The position numbers and the translations under genes are program-made. This document shows, piece by piece, positions 52,553-64,000 of a stretch of 64,000 nucleotides of DNA. Numbering within the stretch: the first letter of the stretch is position 1; each line of letters begins with the position of its first letter. The notes under the pieces are model-generated. The model did not search any database and was not told where the DNA came from. It saw nothing but the letters and a program-made list of their open reading frames with translations. The stretch is from Onchocerca volvulus (taxonomy: Eukaryota > Nematoda > Chromadorea > Rhabditida > Onchocercidae): NCBI GenBank assembly GCA_000499405.2, contig HG738137.1, positions 248,001-312,000 of the forward strand. The letters are read 5' to 3'.

Positions 52553-55500
52553 TTATGCAATGGGATCAGCCCAGACACAATCCTCCTCAATTTTCAGATT
52601 GTACTTCGAACTAGAATTTTTGTATTCGGATGTTACAATTCGAAACCATCCATTTTCACCCTGAAATTTTATCGCTTATTTTTAACAAAAAAATGGAATA
52701 GTTGAGATTTTTATGTTATATTTTTCATTAAAATATTACATATCATCGATTATTCTCATTTGGGTCCTTTTGGGTTTACGATCTATTTTCAGTTCATATT
52801 TTCTTACCAAGATGGAAGATTTTTGATGATATGTTTTTTCTGGAAAAATTGAAAAATTGATATTCATCCTAAGCAAGAATTGAAAACCGCTATTTCTGAG
52901 CAAGTAGTTTGAAGTCATGGTTAAGTATGAATTTAAGATTGCAACATTCCTGACATTGATAAAGCATTCGCAGTTTTTCAATCATAGTTGAATGAGAACA
53001 ATTATAATACATACCCATGGTGTTCCCCAACTGTTTCTACCAATCCAATATGGTACACCAGATTCAGAATCAACTCCCCAACCGTGAACGGATATGACAT
53101 GATCAATATCTTCATTCGTTCTTTCATTGTAAATTCCTCCTGCGTATGTTTCGAATGCTTTTGTAGCAGCAATACCACATCTTACACATTGATTAATTAA
53201 TCCAATGTTAAAAGAGATTTTAAAGGTTTTTTGCGAACAGTCAACTTTTTAATTAGATCTGAACTCCGATTTCAAAACTTGAACTATAATTGATTTAATC
53301 TGAATTTAAAATCTCAATCTCTGAAATTAGTAAATATCATTTTCCAAATCTTCTGCTGTTCATAAGGTTCTTCTGATTGAAATCATCGGAAATTATTATT
53401 GATTCGAATGTATTTTTCCGAACTGTATTCATAATTTATTTTCTGTCCAACAAAATTGTTGCTTATTTTTTGGACATTCAAATTTTTTTTAATATATCTG
53501 ATTTAAAAATCTTCAGTAAATACATTTAAAACGTACGCGATTGGACCATGATGATAAATTTCTGCTTTCATCTTATGAAGACCCGAAACAGCACCATAAT
53601 TTTTTACCCGATATATGGTATAATTTTTAATCGAAAAACATGACCCTGGCCAACAAGAACCGCATTTGTTGTATGATGAACAAGCTGTAAGATTACTCTC
53701 TCATTTCATACCGTATTCGATTGACTTATTTATTTCTCTTTTTGCCGATTAAATGGAAATGTTAGTAAATTGAATTTGCTTAGAGATTCACCATATTTAC
53801 TAGATCATTGATCTAAATTTAAAATTAAATTTGAATTTTTCAATTAAGGATTAAAATTTGAATTGTTAAATTTTCATACTTCCATCTCTTGCTTGATAAT
53901 TATTGCACGTTTCGTGTGGTATGCCAAATTCATGAGCATATTTGTAAACAGGACCAGGTTCGCCACCTTCACAGCTACCTGCATTTGCACAATCGATAAC
54001 CTAAAAAATTTCAATCACAATCCGCAGAGGATTTTATTACCTATTCGCACTTAACTACTTTTCTCCTTTTATATTGCGAATTTTCTTTTTTTATTTAAAA
54101 AAAAAAAAAAATGCAAAGATTTTTGGGTAATTTTTAAAAGGTGGAACCTCCTGAACGGATAGATAAGCAGGTGGCCATGCTCCTTTCCGTTTGATATTAA
54201 AACGATCGGCTAGCGCACTTGTTGAACCTAAATTTGATTCATTTATTATGCATTTGCAACGTTTTTTATCTTCTCATTTTCTATTGATATGATAAAAAGA
54301 TTAAAATATGCTGTAAAAGAACGAATAAATTTATGAAAAAAAAAAAAAAAGAAAGAAAATAAAAGAAAAAATAAGCATAAAATGAAAATGGAATACGTAC
54401 CAAAAGCCCAACATGATCCACAATCTGAAATATTTTTGAACTATTTTTAAATGTATGGAAAAAGATAGAAATTGAAGTAATTTCAAAATCATAATTTATA
54501 ATCTCAAAATCAAATGATATTAGAAAAAGTAGCATTAACAAATGTTTGAAAAACGAGCTTTCTAGAAAAATTTGAAAAAGAAAAAAAAAAAAGTCAGCAG
54601 AATTGAATTCTAAATCAGAGTCAGAGTAATTCAGAATTCTGATTTACGTTACAACAGTCATTTAATATATTTTTGCAAACGAGAGATAAGTTTATTTTTC
54701 TCTTATGCCATAAAAAACAAGAGGAAAATTAACTTGTTTCTATGCTTCGGGATTCAACGAATTCTCAGAAAATGCCTCAGATTCATAGATCAAAGCAGAA
54801 TCAAGTAATAACTAATCTCTAGCAAAAAAACAATAACAATTTAATGAGGTTTAAAGAGGAAAGGAATGTTTTAAACTTTTCTCTTTTAAAAACTTGACAA
54901 CGAATAATAATGATTTTTAATCATTATTGCTTAATTTTCTGCTAATTCTCCGAAAAGGAAAATTTACATTGAGGAATATGTTGATTTCGATCAACGCTAG
55001 CATAATTCACACCATTTATGTTACGCCAATCCCAAGCTACAGGAAGATCGTCAAAATTGTAATTCTCCGCTTCATATTGTCGTGGATAAGTTCTAAAATT
55101 GGGATTTCTTCAAATAAATCGGAAATTATTTCGGTTAAAATTAAAAATGTCCAATTAATTCAGATAAATATTTTTTAAATTTAGATAATTGAATATAGCA
55201 TTCATATGTTATGGGTTCAGAGAGAAAGGAAACTAATGAACCGAAATATAAATCATAACAAATTTCACATATGAAAAAAAGATAAGATTTGATATCACTT
55301 CAATTATCAGCTGCAAGATCGGTATCATCCCGTTGCTCTTAGTTAATCAATATTGTCAAATAAATGTCCGAAATAATTGATTGATCGGGATTTTTAATTG
55401 AAATTATAAATTGAAAGGAATAAACTTACTTATGAGCATAAATTTTTCCAGTTTGCTTATAGCATCCATGCACATTATAGCCATTTCTAGTGTTTAAATC

Positions 55501-55578
55501 AATACTTTTTCCGACTTTTCCCAATGTAATATTCGTAAAATAAGTGAGTAGAAAGAAATTAAACAATATTGCGAGCAT
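52553..55578 (-). CDS. cpz-1: Cathepsin Z/X-like cysteine protease
   Basis: Lysosomal or secreted papain-family (C1A) carboxypeptidase; in filariae and C. elegans, CPZ-1 acts in moulting and embryo development (family knowledge). Exons on the minus strand: 55578-55430, 55092-54968, 54424-54401, 54227-54148, 54000-53880, 53684-53537, 53180-53015, 52660-52553; phases fit, 306 aa. A signal peptide ([18 protein letters not shown]) is followed by a short propeptide containing the HGCYK cysteine that in cathepsin X binds the active site. The mature enzyme starts near LPVAWDWRN. The HIP insertion unique to cathepsin Z is present ([15 protein letters not shown]), with catalytic Cys96, His243 ([12 protein letters not shown]) and Asn265 (GRNSWG). 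Cysteines of [13 protein letters not shown] and [12 protein letters not shown] are retained. The catalytic Cys is on a 24-nt micro-exon. The start codon is 2 nt after a TTCCAG acceptor. Intact. Confidence 0.96.
54401..54424 (-). other. cpz-1: 24-nt micro-exon encoding the cathepsin active site
   Basis: Acceptor TATTTCAG and donor GTACG flank ATTGTGGATCATGTTGGGCT plus TTTG, encoding the YCGSCWAF core with phase 1 on both sides. The length is a multiple of three, so skipping it would keep the frame but remove the catalytic Cys96 and a disulfide cysteine. Confidence 0.9.
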
Positions 55579-58148
55579 TTCTGGAAGGATAATAATCAGG
55601 AAAATTAGGGAAGAAGATAAGAAAAATGAATGGAATGAAGTGATGCGGGAATTTTACGCAAAAATTGATATAGATAAGGGGAAATGATTTAAAATGATGA
55701 GATAATTGAATAATGAGTCGGAAAGAGAGAAGGCTAAATATTACACAATGATACGATAACAACTGTTACACCTGGTTCGGGAACTTATTCCATCCATTTT
55801 ACCCTCTGTCAGGCATATTTTGTTTGAATATTTATCAGAGAGGAAGAAAAATGAAATTCCTTTCCATTTGTTCGTTAAATTTCGAACAATTCTTATCAGT
55901 GATATTTCGATTTTCATAACATTTCCATAATATTGATAAAAATTATTTCCACAAACGGCCGCGTTGTAAACAAAAGCAAATAAAATTTTTGCTTAAATGG
56001 ACATTTTTAGAGCAAAAAGCAATGAAGAACTTATCAAATCAGTAAATAACTACGGGATAAAGTTTGAACATTTACTACCTGAGCATAAATATTTATGATT
56101 TTCGTATCATTCGAATTTAAATTTAAATTTTGAATTTAAAATTCAAATTAATCAAATCTTAATTGAATTTTAATCTGTTATTCATTCTGGCTACAAGACT
56201 GCAATTTCATCAATAATAAACAGTTCCGAAGTCATTGGTAGTAAAGAATTTCAGTTGGATTTTCCGTTCAGAATTCACGATATATCGATCAGAAAAAGAA
56301 AACAGTAATTAATTATAAATATTATCATAATTGAATACAAATAATATTGTCATTTATTTTTTGCAATAAAAATCTAATTAAATTCAAAGCTGAAATCAAT
56401 AAATGTTAATTGAATAAGCTCGTCATACGACCCTCTCAATTGTATAGCTCAATTCGAAATTAATTAACATCTGTTGAGTTTGGCTATGATCTTAATTATT
56501 TCTCAGAAAATAATTATCATTAATCTCAATAACTATACCTTATATCTTACCTTTTCTTCCGTATTGTTTGTCTCTCGGAAGTTTGCATCTGAGAAAATAC
56601 AATGGAATACATGCTGTTTTCCTCTTCAAGCTCGTAAAGACAATTTTGTCCATCCAATAATTGTTTTCTTATACAATAGCTGACCTTTTGTCATTTTGTC
56701 GGCTAAAGGTCAAAAGATCGAAGACTATTAACATCTGTTAATAGAAGATAAAAGTAAAGACAAATTCTTTCGTTTCTTTCCAGATCTTCATCAAAATTGA
56801 ATGGATCATGCATCAAAAGAATCAAGAAAAAGCTTGACCTTTACGTATTATGTGAGGCAATCTTTTGTTTCAATTAGATGTTAGAATTAAAAGATTATTT
56901 GCAATAAGAAAAAAGTTGAAGCAAAAGGATGTAATTAGCAATATTCATAGATCACTCCTTTGCCAGTACTTCTAGAATACAGTAATCCTAATGGAACGGT
57001 TTTTTCAGTACGGAACCAGAAATCAGATGGATTGACGTGTTTAGTCTGGTAGCAAATGAATTTATCTTCATCACATCATCATCTCAAATTAAATAAACTT
57101 CAAAATAAATGAAAAACGCAAACATACATGACTTGAAAATGCAAATAATTGATTAAAAGGAAAAAATTTTTAGCTAAAGATGATTAGCATTCTTTTCTCA
57201 CCTTCCAACAAAAAACAAAAAAAAAAAACGTCACATCATTTAAATTTAAATTTAAATTTGAAATAGATTATCATTGAATTAAAAATGTTTGTTTGTATGG
57301 GAGTAAATATTTGAAAAAGTGATATTGTTAAATAGAATTCCTGGTTTTTTTTAATTAAAATTTTCCTTTAATAGCAATTGTGAAAATTCATTTTCTGGAA
57401 GAATAAAAGGATTATTTTCAATTTCCATCCTTTTCAGCACAAAATTTTGACAAAAAAAGTTATTTGATATTTCATCAAAAAGGCTTAGTTTTTAGTTTAC
57501 TTGCTATCATAAATATATTTATGCAAAATATTCAATTGTAAATAAAATGAATCGCTGTGATTTATCATTCTCAGAGATGTGAAAATTGATGTAAGTGTAT
57601 GAAGCTCAAAAAAGTGACGAGATATAAATATTATTAACGTATACGTGAGAAATATTCGTCATCATTAATCTGTATTTTTTATTTTCATAGCTCCCAATAA
57701 TACTAAAATTTTCTGGCTAGAATGAAATTTGTATTAAAATATAATAAAGGTAATAGTCGCAAAAAAATGAATTTCTTTAAATTTAATAATAAATATTTTT
57801 GCTAAAATTGTTCATTTTGGCATTTCTTTCAAATTTCAAGAATTCAATTAAATGAAAAAGTGTCGCCTTAGTTTATTATGGAAATTTTTGAATATTTTGA
57901 GAAAAAAAAAAGTATTTTTTGCTGGCTTGTTTTTATTATTTTTTTTTTAATCAATTATCCAAAAGTAATAAGCATAATGTGAGCTATTAAATTATTCAGT
58001 TAATCAATGTGTTTCGGATGGTGGACTGCAGATTTTTCGTTGTTCAATAGCTGGCAAACATTGTCATCTTCTCGAGAAATAGAAAATTTAAGAATCGCTT
58101 AATTTAGTTATAAGTGTACTATGTTCTGTTTCGATATCTATGCAGCCT

Positions 58149-58179
58149 CCGTCCGATATGGATGGAGGCTATCGGACGG
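58149..58179. repeat. Perfect inverted repeat with 10-bp arms
   Basis: Arms CCGTCCGATA (58149-58158) and TATCGGACGG (58170-58179) are exact reverse complements around an 11-nt loop. They are GC-rich in an AT-rich background. A related ACGGACGG word recurs near 58368. Confidence 0.85.
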
Positions 58180-58499
58180 ATGTTGTAATGATAGTAAACC
58201 GTAAGAAATATTTCAAATTCACCTCTCACCTACTACTATCATTTCGATGTTTGGTTAGTCAGCATCTGTTTGCTGCTTTGATTAATAGGCAGACATGCAT
58301 CCAATGGTCCGATCTGATAACAATAATCCAATAGGCCAACCTTCCAGTCGATCCATTGGAAATGGCAGACGGACGGAACAAATAATCAGTGACAAAATTG
58401 ATTATTTATTAAAACAACTTGTTTTGCACCGCTTAACAATCCTTTAATTCAATTCATTTCACATTTCTTTCTCATTCTTCTTCTCTCTCTCTCTCTCTT

Positions 58500-58995
58500 C
58501 TTTCCTATTTCCTTTTCCCTTTACGACAAGTAGGTTTTTCTATTAAGCTTTTACAATGCCTTACATCTCAACTCATTAATAGCTTATGAAACTCTCTTCT
58601 TATTTTTGGACTGTCTCTCTTACCAATGAGAAAATAAGTTGTTTGCTTTTTTGTTAAGCTTGCCATGCTTTACATTCATCATGCTAACCTATTCAAATAT
58701 TCCCTGTCTCTTATTGATTTTTAATTTTTAGTTTAAATTTCAAATAAATGAAAAACATCAATTTCTTCTTTCCATTCATTCCTCCCATTCATTCATTCAT
58801 TCATTCATTCATTCATTCATTTACTTATTGACCATGCAATCACTGTCGGTCTATTGAAATATTCCCACATCTCTCATCGATTTTTAATTCTTGTTTAAAT
58901 TTGATTTTCAAACAAATGAAAAATATCAACCCAAAAATATCTCTCTCTCTTCTTTCCATCCTTTCCTCCTTTCATTCATTCATCCATTCCATTTC
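58500..58995. repeat. Imperfect large tandem repeat with TC- and ATTC-rich tracts
   Basis: Segments near 58688-58830 and 58850-58995 share an order of motifs: 'ctatt(c/g)aaatattccc', then 'gatttttaatt', then 'aaa(c/t)aaatgaaaaa(c/t)atcaa', then a TC-rich run and (ATTC)n. A second related pair is near 58535-58585 and 58640-58690 ('ttaagctt ... atgc(c/t)ttacat'). The (ATTC)n run is at 58787-58820. Confidence 0.65.
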
Positions 58996-59079
58996 CATAA
59001 TTTACTAATTATTTATCTGTCCAAATAGTATCGTCGCCGTCTTTTGTCACTGTTATTATCGTTTGTGACGCTAATGACA

Positions 59080-59112
59080 GTGATGATGATGATGATGATG
59101 TTGATGATGATA
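59080..59112. repeat. GAT trinucleotide microsatellite
   Basis: About ten (GAT) units with one GTT interruption, in non-coding DNA. Confidence 0.85.
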
Positions 59113-59314
59113 TTTTTATCTTTCCTCAAACTTAATCAAAGAAGCTCCAACCGGGACTACTAGCAGTATTGATAGTTATTGACCGTTTATGATGTAAAGG
59201 GTAAAATAGCAGCAGCAGTCAGTACCAGAGTCGCATTATGATAAATTATAATATCGATTGAGAATCATTAATTCATCTTCTCTTAAATCAATTTTTCTTT
59301 CCGTATCTGTCTGT

Positions 59315-59317
<3 letters not shown>

Positions 59318-59345
<28 letters not shown>
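59318..59345. repeat. (TA)n microsatellite
   Basis: About 13 TA units flanked by TGTATA and TACATA. Non-coding. Confidence 0.85.
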
Positions 59346-59346
<1 letters not shown>

Positions 59347-62300
59347 CATAAATGTGTATCTTTGAATATTAGAGGGCATGACCGACTACTTTTGCACTTA
59401 ACTGCCACCCAACAACTACCTACCAATCATCATCCTCCATCCTTTCTTGTACATACAGATGTCATGTCATCTGAAATATTAAACTAACCATTCATGCTTC
59501 TGGCATTAAGCCAACTAATTTTAGGGGAAAAATTCTTTTTTAAAGAATTATGTAAAATGAAAATTTGAAATAAAAATACTCATCAATTTATTAGTTTATA
59601 TCTTTTTCCATCTCATTTTATAAGATTAATAAATTGAAAAAAATGTTGCATATGATTATTTCTGATATGATCTAATTCATTTCATATAGTTGAATTTTAA
59701 CAAAAATTTGGACAAAAATTTCAAGAAAATAAGTTAAAAACTGTATATTTCCATTAGGAAAAAAAAAAAAAGAGCTCAAGAAATGTTCAATTTGTTCTCT
59801 TTCATTTATTCATTTTAGAATATTAATTAACATATTTCGTTATATATACTTACACTTATTTTTCGACCTTGGAACATGTTTTCACTCCTTACTATATACT
59901 GCTGCCGAAAATGCGAACACAAAAATTGATTTTATGAAAAAGTTTAACTCTTTTTCTTTTGTAAAATTCAGAAAATTTTTCAGATTTCATGAAATTATAA
60001 CAATAATGGTAATTTTAGGTTTTTTAAAAATTTTCCATTCAATTTTTTTCTTTTAACTTTTCAGGAGTTTTAAAAATGTTAATTTTTTTAGAACCTATTT
60101 TACTGGTATAAAATACACTGGAGATAACAAGTTTGAAATGAAATTAAAAAACTGGTAAATTCAGCCTGTTATTTATTTGGTAAACAAGTTTCAATTATGA
60201 AGTTGGAAAAGAAGAAGAAATAGATGTCAAAAAACGAAGAATACGTCTGATTACTTGCTTCATCAATGAATCCATCGTCGACTTCATCCAGAAGTACTAT
60301 ATTTCAGAAGTTTATAAGATGACATAAATAGTTCGAAATACTGAAAAACAGAATCGGCAATCGGCAAGTGAAGCCGGATCGTAGTATTTACTGATTAATC
60401 ATATTGCAGTAGCATAGTTATCAATTGAAGTCGAAAGCTTATTTAATTTTGATTATCATTTAGTGTGGAATGCAATCATTTATCACATCAGTAGACATCA
60501 GTGATCATACTAACTCTTGGATTCAGAAGCTGAATCTTTAAAATTTCTTCAAGAAGGAAAATAAAAAGGAAACAGTCATTTTTCATTTTTCCCACAAATT
60601 TACCAATATGTCATTTATCAATCTTTTCTGTAACATTCGCCAATCGAGTGAAATCATTTTAATCTTCGAAATATTTATGATTCGAGAAAGAAAAAGGAAG
60701 GAAAAAAGTTGAACGATAGGATTTATAGTGTTGCTGTTGAGTGTATTTTCATCCAGACTACATCATCATGAAATTAATTAATAAAAAGAAAAAACCGAAC
60801 AGGAACATTATCGCTGATACTATATTACACTTTTGTCGAGTTCTTTTCTGTAACTTTTTTTTTTTTTTATGAAGCGAATTTGTTTTTTCTTCGCAAATTA
60901 TAAACCAGTCATGTTACCCTGTGTATATAACTATCCATACTATTTTCTACCGATGACGTCATCGGCAAACAAATACCATCAAACACAAACTTTCTTGGTT
61001 TAATCAATAATCACCTCTGATCTTGATGAATCCGAATGAATGGCAATCCTAATCTTTTATATTTGAATGATAGTTTTTAATTCTCATCAACATTAGCAAC
61101 TTCATCAATTCTTGAGGAAGAAATTTTCTTTGCTTCCAATAACATAGATTCTGAAGTATGAATGCCCTATTCTGCTACAATACTAAATTCATCCTTTTTG
61201 TATGATCCGAGGAAGGGTTATTCTGCGATTCACTTTGTTCCAAGGAAGTTAAGAGTCGAATTATTATTTTTTTTTCATCGAAAAAAAAAGAAAGAAATAA
61301 AATCTAATCATCATAACCGTTTCTTACAGATTAGATTTCCTCATCTTCTTGTAATACAGAGTAGTCATAAAAATTTTACTTAATTACATCATAAACAACT
61401 AAGCACAGTGCAAAAGTTGCATTTAATTTCAAATAAAAAAAAGAAGGAAAAAAGAAAGCTAAAAGGAAATTTTGATCAATTTATGATAATTGTGCATAAT
61501 TAAGCGATTCATAACATGTCGAAACATATCTCTGGATACTAATTTATTATTATTAAAGAAAATTTTCTGTTATTGCCGAATTATTAGCCAAAGATCGACG
61601 AAAGAGGATACGAATTGATGATGATGATGATAAAGATGAAAGTGTCCGTTTCAAAATGAAATTTCATCTTTTTTCCATCTTATTGCTTTGGTATCATCTC
61701 GTCGTTATCACTATTCTTGGTTATTTTTAATCTTCTTATACTACTGTTTTATCAATTTGCTCCGATCCTCCTTTATCATTGCTCGATTTAATCCATTTTC
61801 TTTATTCTTTATTTTACTGATAGGTTGTTTCAGTGAAAGTTTTGCAGGATTATTTCACGAAATTTATTTACAATTTTGAATTTGCGGACAACGAATCAGA
61901 TAACGAAAAAGAACGAAAAGAATTTATTATGCTTTTACTTCTTGCTATATTATTTCATCTCTTTTTTTTAGAAGAACAAATTTATTTTGTATGTGCGAAT
62001 TGACAACATACAGTAAGCCAAGTATTCGTTAAATGATCGATGAAATAAGATGAAAAAAACTTTAACTTGATTTTTCGGCTTAATAGCTGCAAATTTTTGA
62101 AAAAGAAGAATTAAATTTTATTCACTGCATGTCTTTTCTTTGTCCATGAATCCATTAAATGATTAGTTGTGATTTGTTTAAGTTTTTCAATATTATCATA
62201 TTTGATTTCCAACGTATTAACAATACTTTGTTCTATTTAGATAATTTTTTTTTTTTGAAATATTAGCAACTGCAAGAATTATGATATTGAATTGATGAAA

Positions 62301-63737
62301 TATTCCAACCTTCAGAGGTTACTGCATTGTAAACTTGAAAACTTGAATAATGATTTAATCGTCCGTTGTTGAAAACTTGAAGAGTGATTTAATCGTCCTC
62401 TGTATGTTAAGATTTCTCAAGAATTATCGAAGAAGTGAAAATTAAAGTCTAGCTGAAACATATTTCTGCTGAATTTAAATAAATCAAAAAAGACGAACAT
62501 AATTGAGAAATAATGATTGGATGTGATAATCAAATGATTTGTGGACGGATTCAAATGTGATAATGTGATAATGTGATAGATTGCTGAATTCCACATATAG
62601 GCATAACGAGATCGTCTGATGGATTTCCGTTAAACTTACCTAATATTATCAGTTCACGTACTGAATGCGCAACTGCCTAGATTCATGTAATATATCATTA
62701 AAATGTGATTATAGCTTAATAAATTAGCGTGTTATTAATTTTTGAGTAAAAAAAAATCTATTCATGAAAATCTTTTTGGATTTCAATCTTAATACATATA
62801 TTTTTTTACACTAAGCATTAGAATTAAAAACATGCAACTTTAAATTATCAATTTTCTGAAGAATAATATCATTGAAGGTATTGAATGAGCTTATTTCATT
62901 ACTGCAATATGTTGAAATATGAAATGTCACACTTTTTTTTTTCATAATTTCTATTTATGGATAAATCGGACATTTAATAAAATTCCATCATTATCGCAAC
63001 AAAAGTATAGTAATGATGCAACTAGAGAAAAGAGGAATATTAATTTACAAGTAAAAAAACTAATCTATAATTAATTTTACTCATTTCCATTTCAAAATTG
63101 GATAAGATTTTTTTTTTTTTTTTTCATCTTACATTTTGCTCTTTTTTTTTCTGTCCTTTTGCAAATAAATGCTTTCATATTATTAAGTAGATATCATTAA
63201 TACTGTTAGCAAATTTAATTTATCATTCATATTCAATTGTAATAAATCATTCGCTATGTCGATTGGCGAAATATTCAATATCCAAAATTTTTCGAATACT
63301 AGAATTTTTTTTGAAATAAAGTAAGCAATGATAAAATCTATTAGTTTCGAATATGTTTCAAATTGGTATTGATGGTTTTTATAAAACTGATATCATATGA
63401 TGCTGGCTAGGAAGATAAACTAGCATTCTTCGATTTTTTCTTTTTCCTTAAGTTTTGAAAAATGATGAATGATACGTAATTACATAGCCTTGTTTACTTT
63501 TTTTCAAAATATACTGTATTATTTTCAAAGATTTTTATAACGCTTCTTTCCCCAGCTTGGAAGAATTGTACTATATTTTTGGACTAAATCATATTTTGTT
63601 AGCTTTTGCAGAATCAAAAGTATACATAACTTATCGCCGTGAATTGTTAAAATTGAAGCATTTTTAAAAATAATTTTTAAAAAATCTAAATTTTACAGGT
63701 GTGGTAAATTAAACATTACTGTAATCTGATATCGCAG

Positions 63738-63980
63738 ATTGTTGGACGAAAAACTTTTCGAAGTTAACAAACATATTGATCAATTGCTGCAACGATTTAC
63801 GATTATATTCGAATTAATATATCTTCATCGGAAAAATTACCCAGAACTTGGGGTAAGTTTGTTTTATTACTGAATAAAAGAGCATTTTTTTTGGATATCT
63901 TTTGGATAAAAACTTGCTGAATTACCTACCCAAAACTTAGGTAGATTTTATTGAATTTAGCGGCAAATATCGCTTGAATT
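63738..63980 (+). CDS. Two internal exons of an unrecognised gene, cut by the window end
   Basis: Exon 63738-63852 lies between a TATCGCAG acceptor and a GTAAG donor. Exon 63941-63980 lies between an AACTTAG acceptor and a GTAAGT donor. Joined in phase they read LLDEKLFEVNKHIDQLLQ, continue as a helical stretch to HRKNYPELG, then VDFIEFSGKYRLN. The first part looks like an amphipathic coiled-coil helix. No upstream start exon was identified and the gene continues past 64000. No family can be assigned from 51 residues. Confidence 0.5.
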
Positions 63981-64000
63981 GTAAGTAATGTGATTTGTCC

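Larger units (their letters stand above)
55579..63737. other. Eight-kilobase stretch without a supported gene
   Basis: No phase-consistent exon chain was found on either strand. The region contains a strong inverted repeat at 58149-58179, an imperfect large tandem repeat at about 58500-58995, GAT triplets at 59080-59112, a (TA)n block at 59318-59345 and a short duplication at about 62335-62400. It may hold introns or long untranslated exons of the gene entering at its right edge. Confidence 0.5.

Noticed and set aside
54281..54541. An 86-codon Phe-rich minus-strand frame
   Set aside because: It covers cathepsin Z introns and translates AT-rich runs.

Overview
The window is nuclear DNA of a nematode, most likely a filarial (spirurid) parasite. 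It is very A+T-rich (roughly 70-75% by eye). Its genes are broken into short exons separated by AT-rich introns with (T)nCAG or (T)nTAG acceptors. Several genes have a splice-acceptor-like sequence 1-21 nt before the start codon, as expected for spliced-leader trans-splicing. An 18S rRNA fragment reads as spirurid-like from memory. Most real coding exons are shorter than 200 nt, so genes were assembled by joining exons whose reading phases agree and whose joined products match known families.

Layout: (1) 1-7.5 kb, no supported gene. (2) 7.5-14.5 kb, minus strand: an atypical, PEF-less calpain of the nematode CLP-1 type, with a glycine-rich N-terminus and a tandemly duplicated 420-bp block that holds a glycine-rich exon lacking a normal AG acceptor. 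(3) 14.5-26.1 kb: mostly non-coding, with microsatellites, minisatellites and a rearranged piece of ribosomal DNA at about 19.9-21.4 kb. (4) 26.1-27.3 kb, plus strand: a 173-aa basic protein I do not recognise. (5) 30.2-33.1 kb, minus strand: a 216-aa protein I do not recognise. (6) 35.1-41.3 kb, plus strand: an SLC38A10-like AAAP-family amino-acid transporter using at least one GC-AG intron. (7) 42.2-49.6 kb, minus strand: a complete USP5/isopeptidase T deubiquitinase. (8) 50.4-51.9 kb, plus strand: a HINT-family histidine-triad protein, divergent from USP5. (9) 52.6-55.6 kb, minus strand: a cathepsin Z/X cysteine protease with a 24-nt micro-exon carrying the catalytic cysteine, convergent with HINT. 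(10) 55.6-63.7 kb, repeats and no supported gene. (11) From 63.7 kb, plus strand: two exons of a gene running off the window.

The genes are not a pathway cluster. Three are cysteine peptidases of different clans or families (calpain, USP, papain-family cathepsin Z), which looks like coincidence. No operon, bacterial insertion or CRISPR was found. The best leads are the duplicated calpain exon with its missing acceptors, the scrambled rDNA segment, the cathepsin micro-exon and the two unrecognised proteins.
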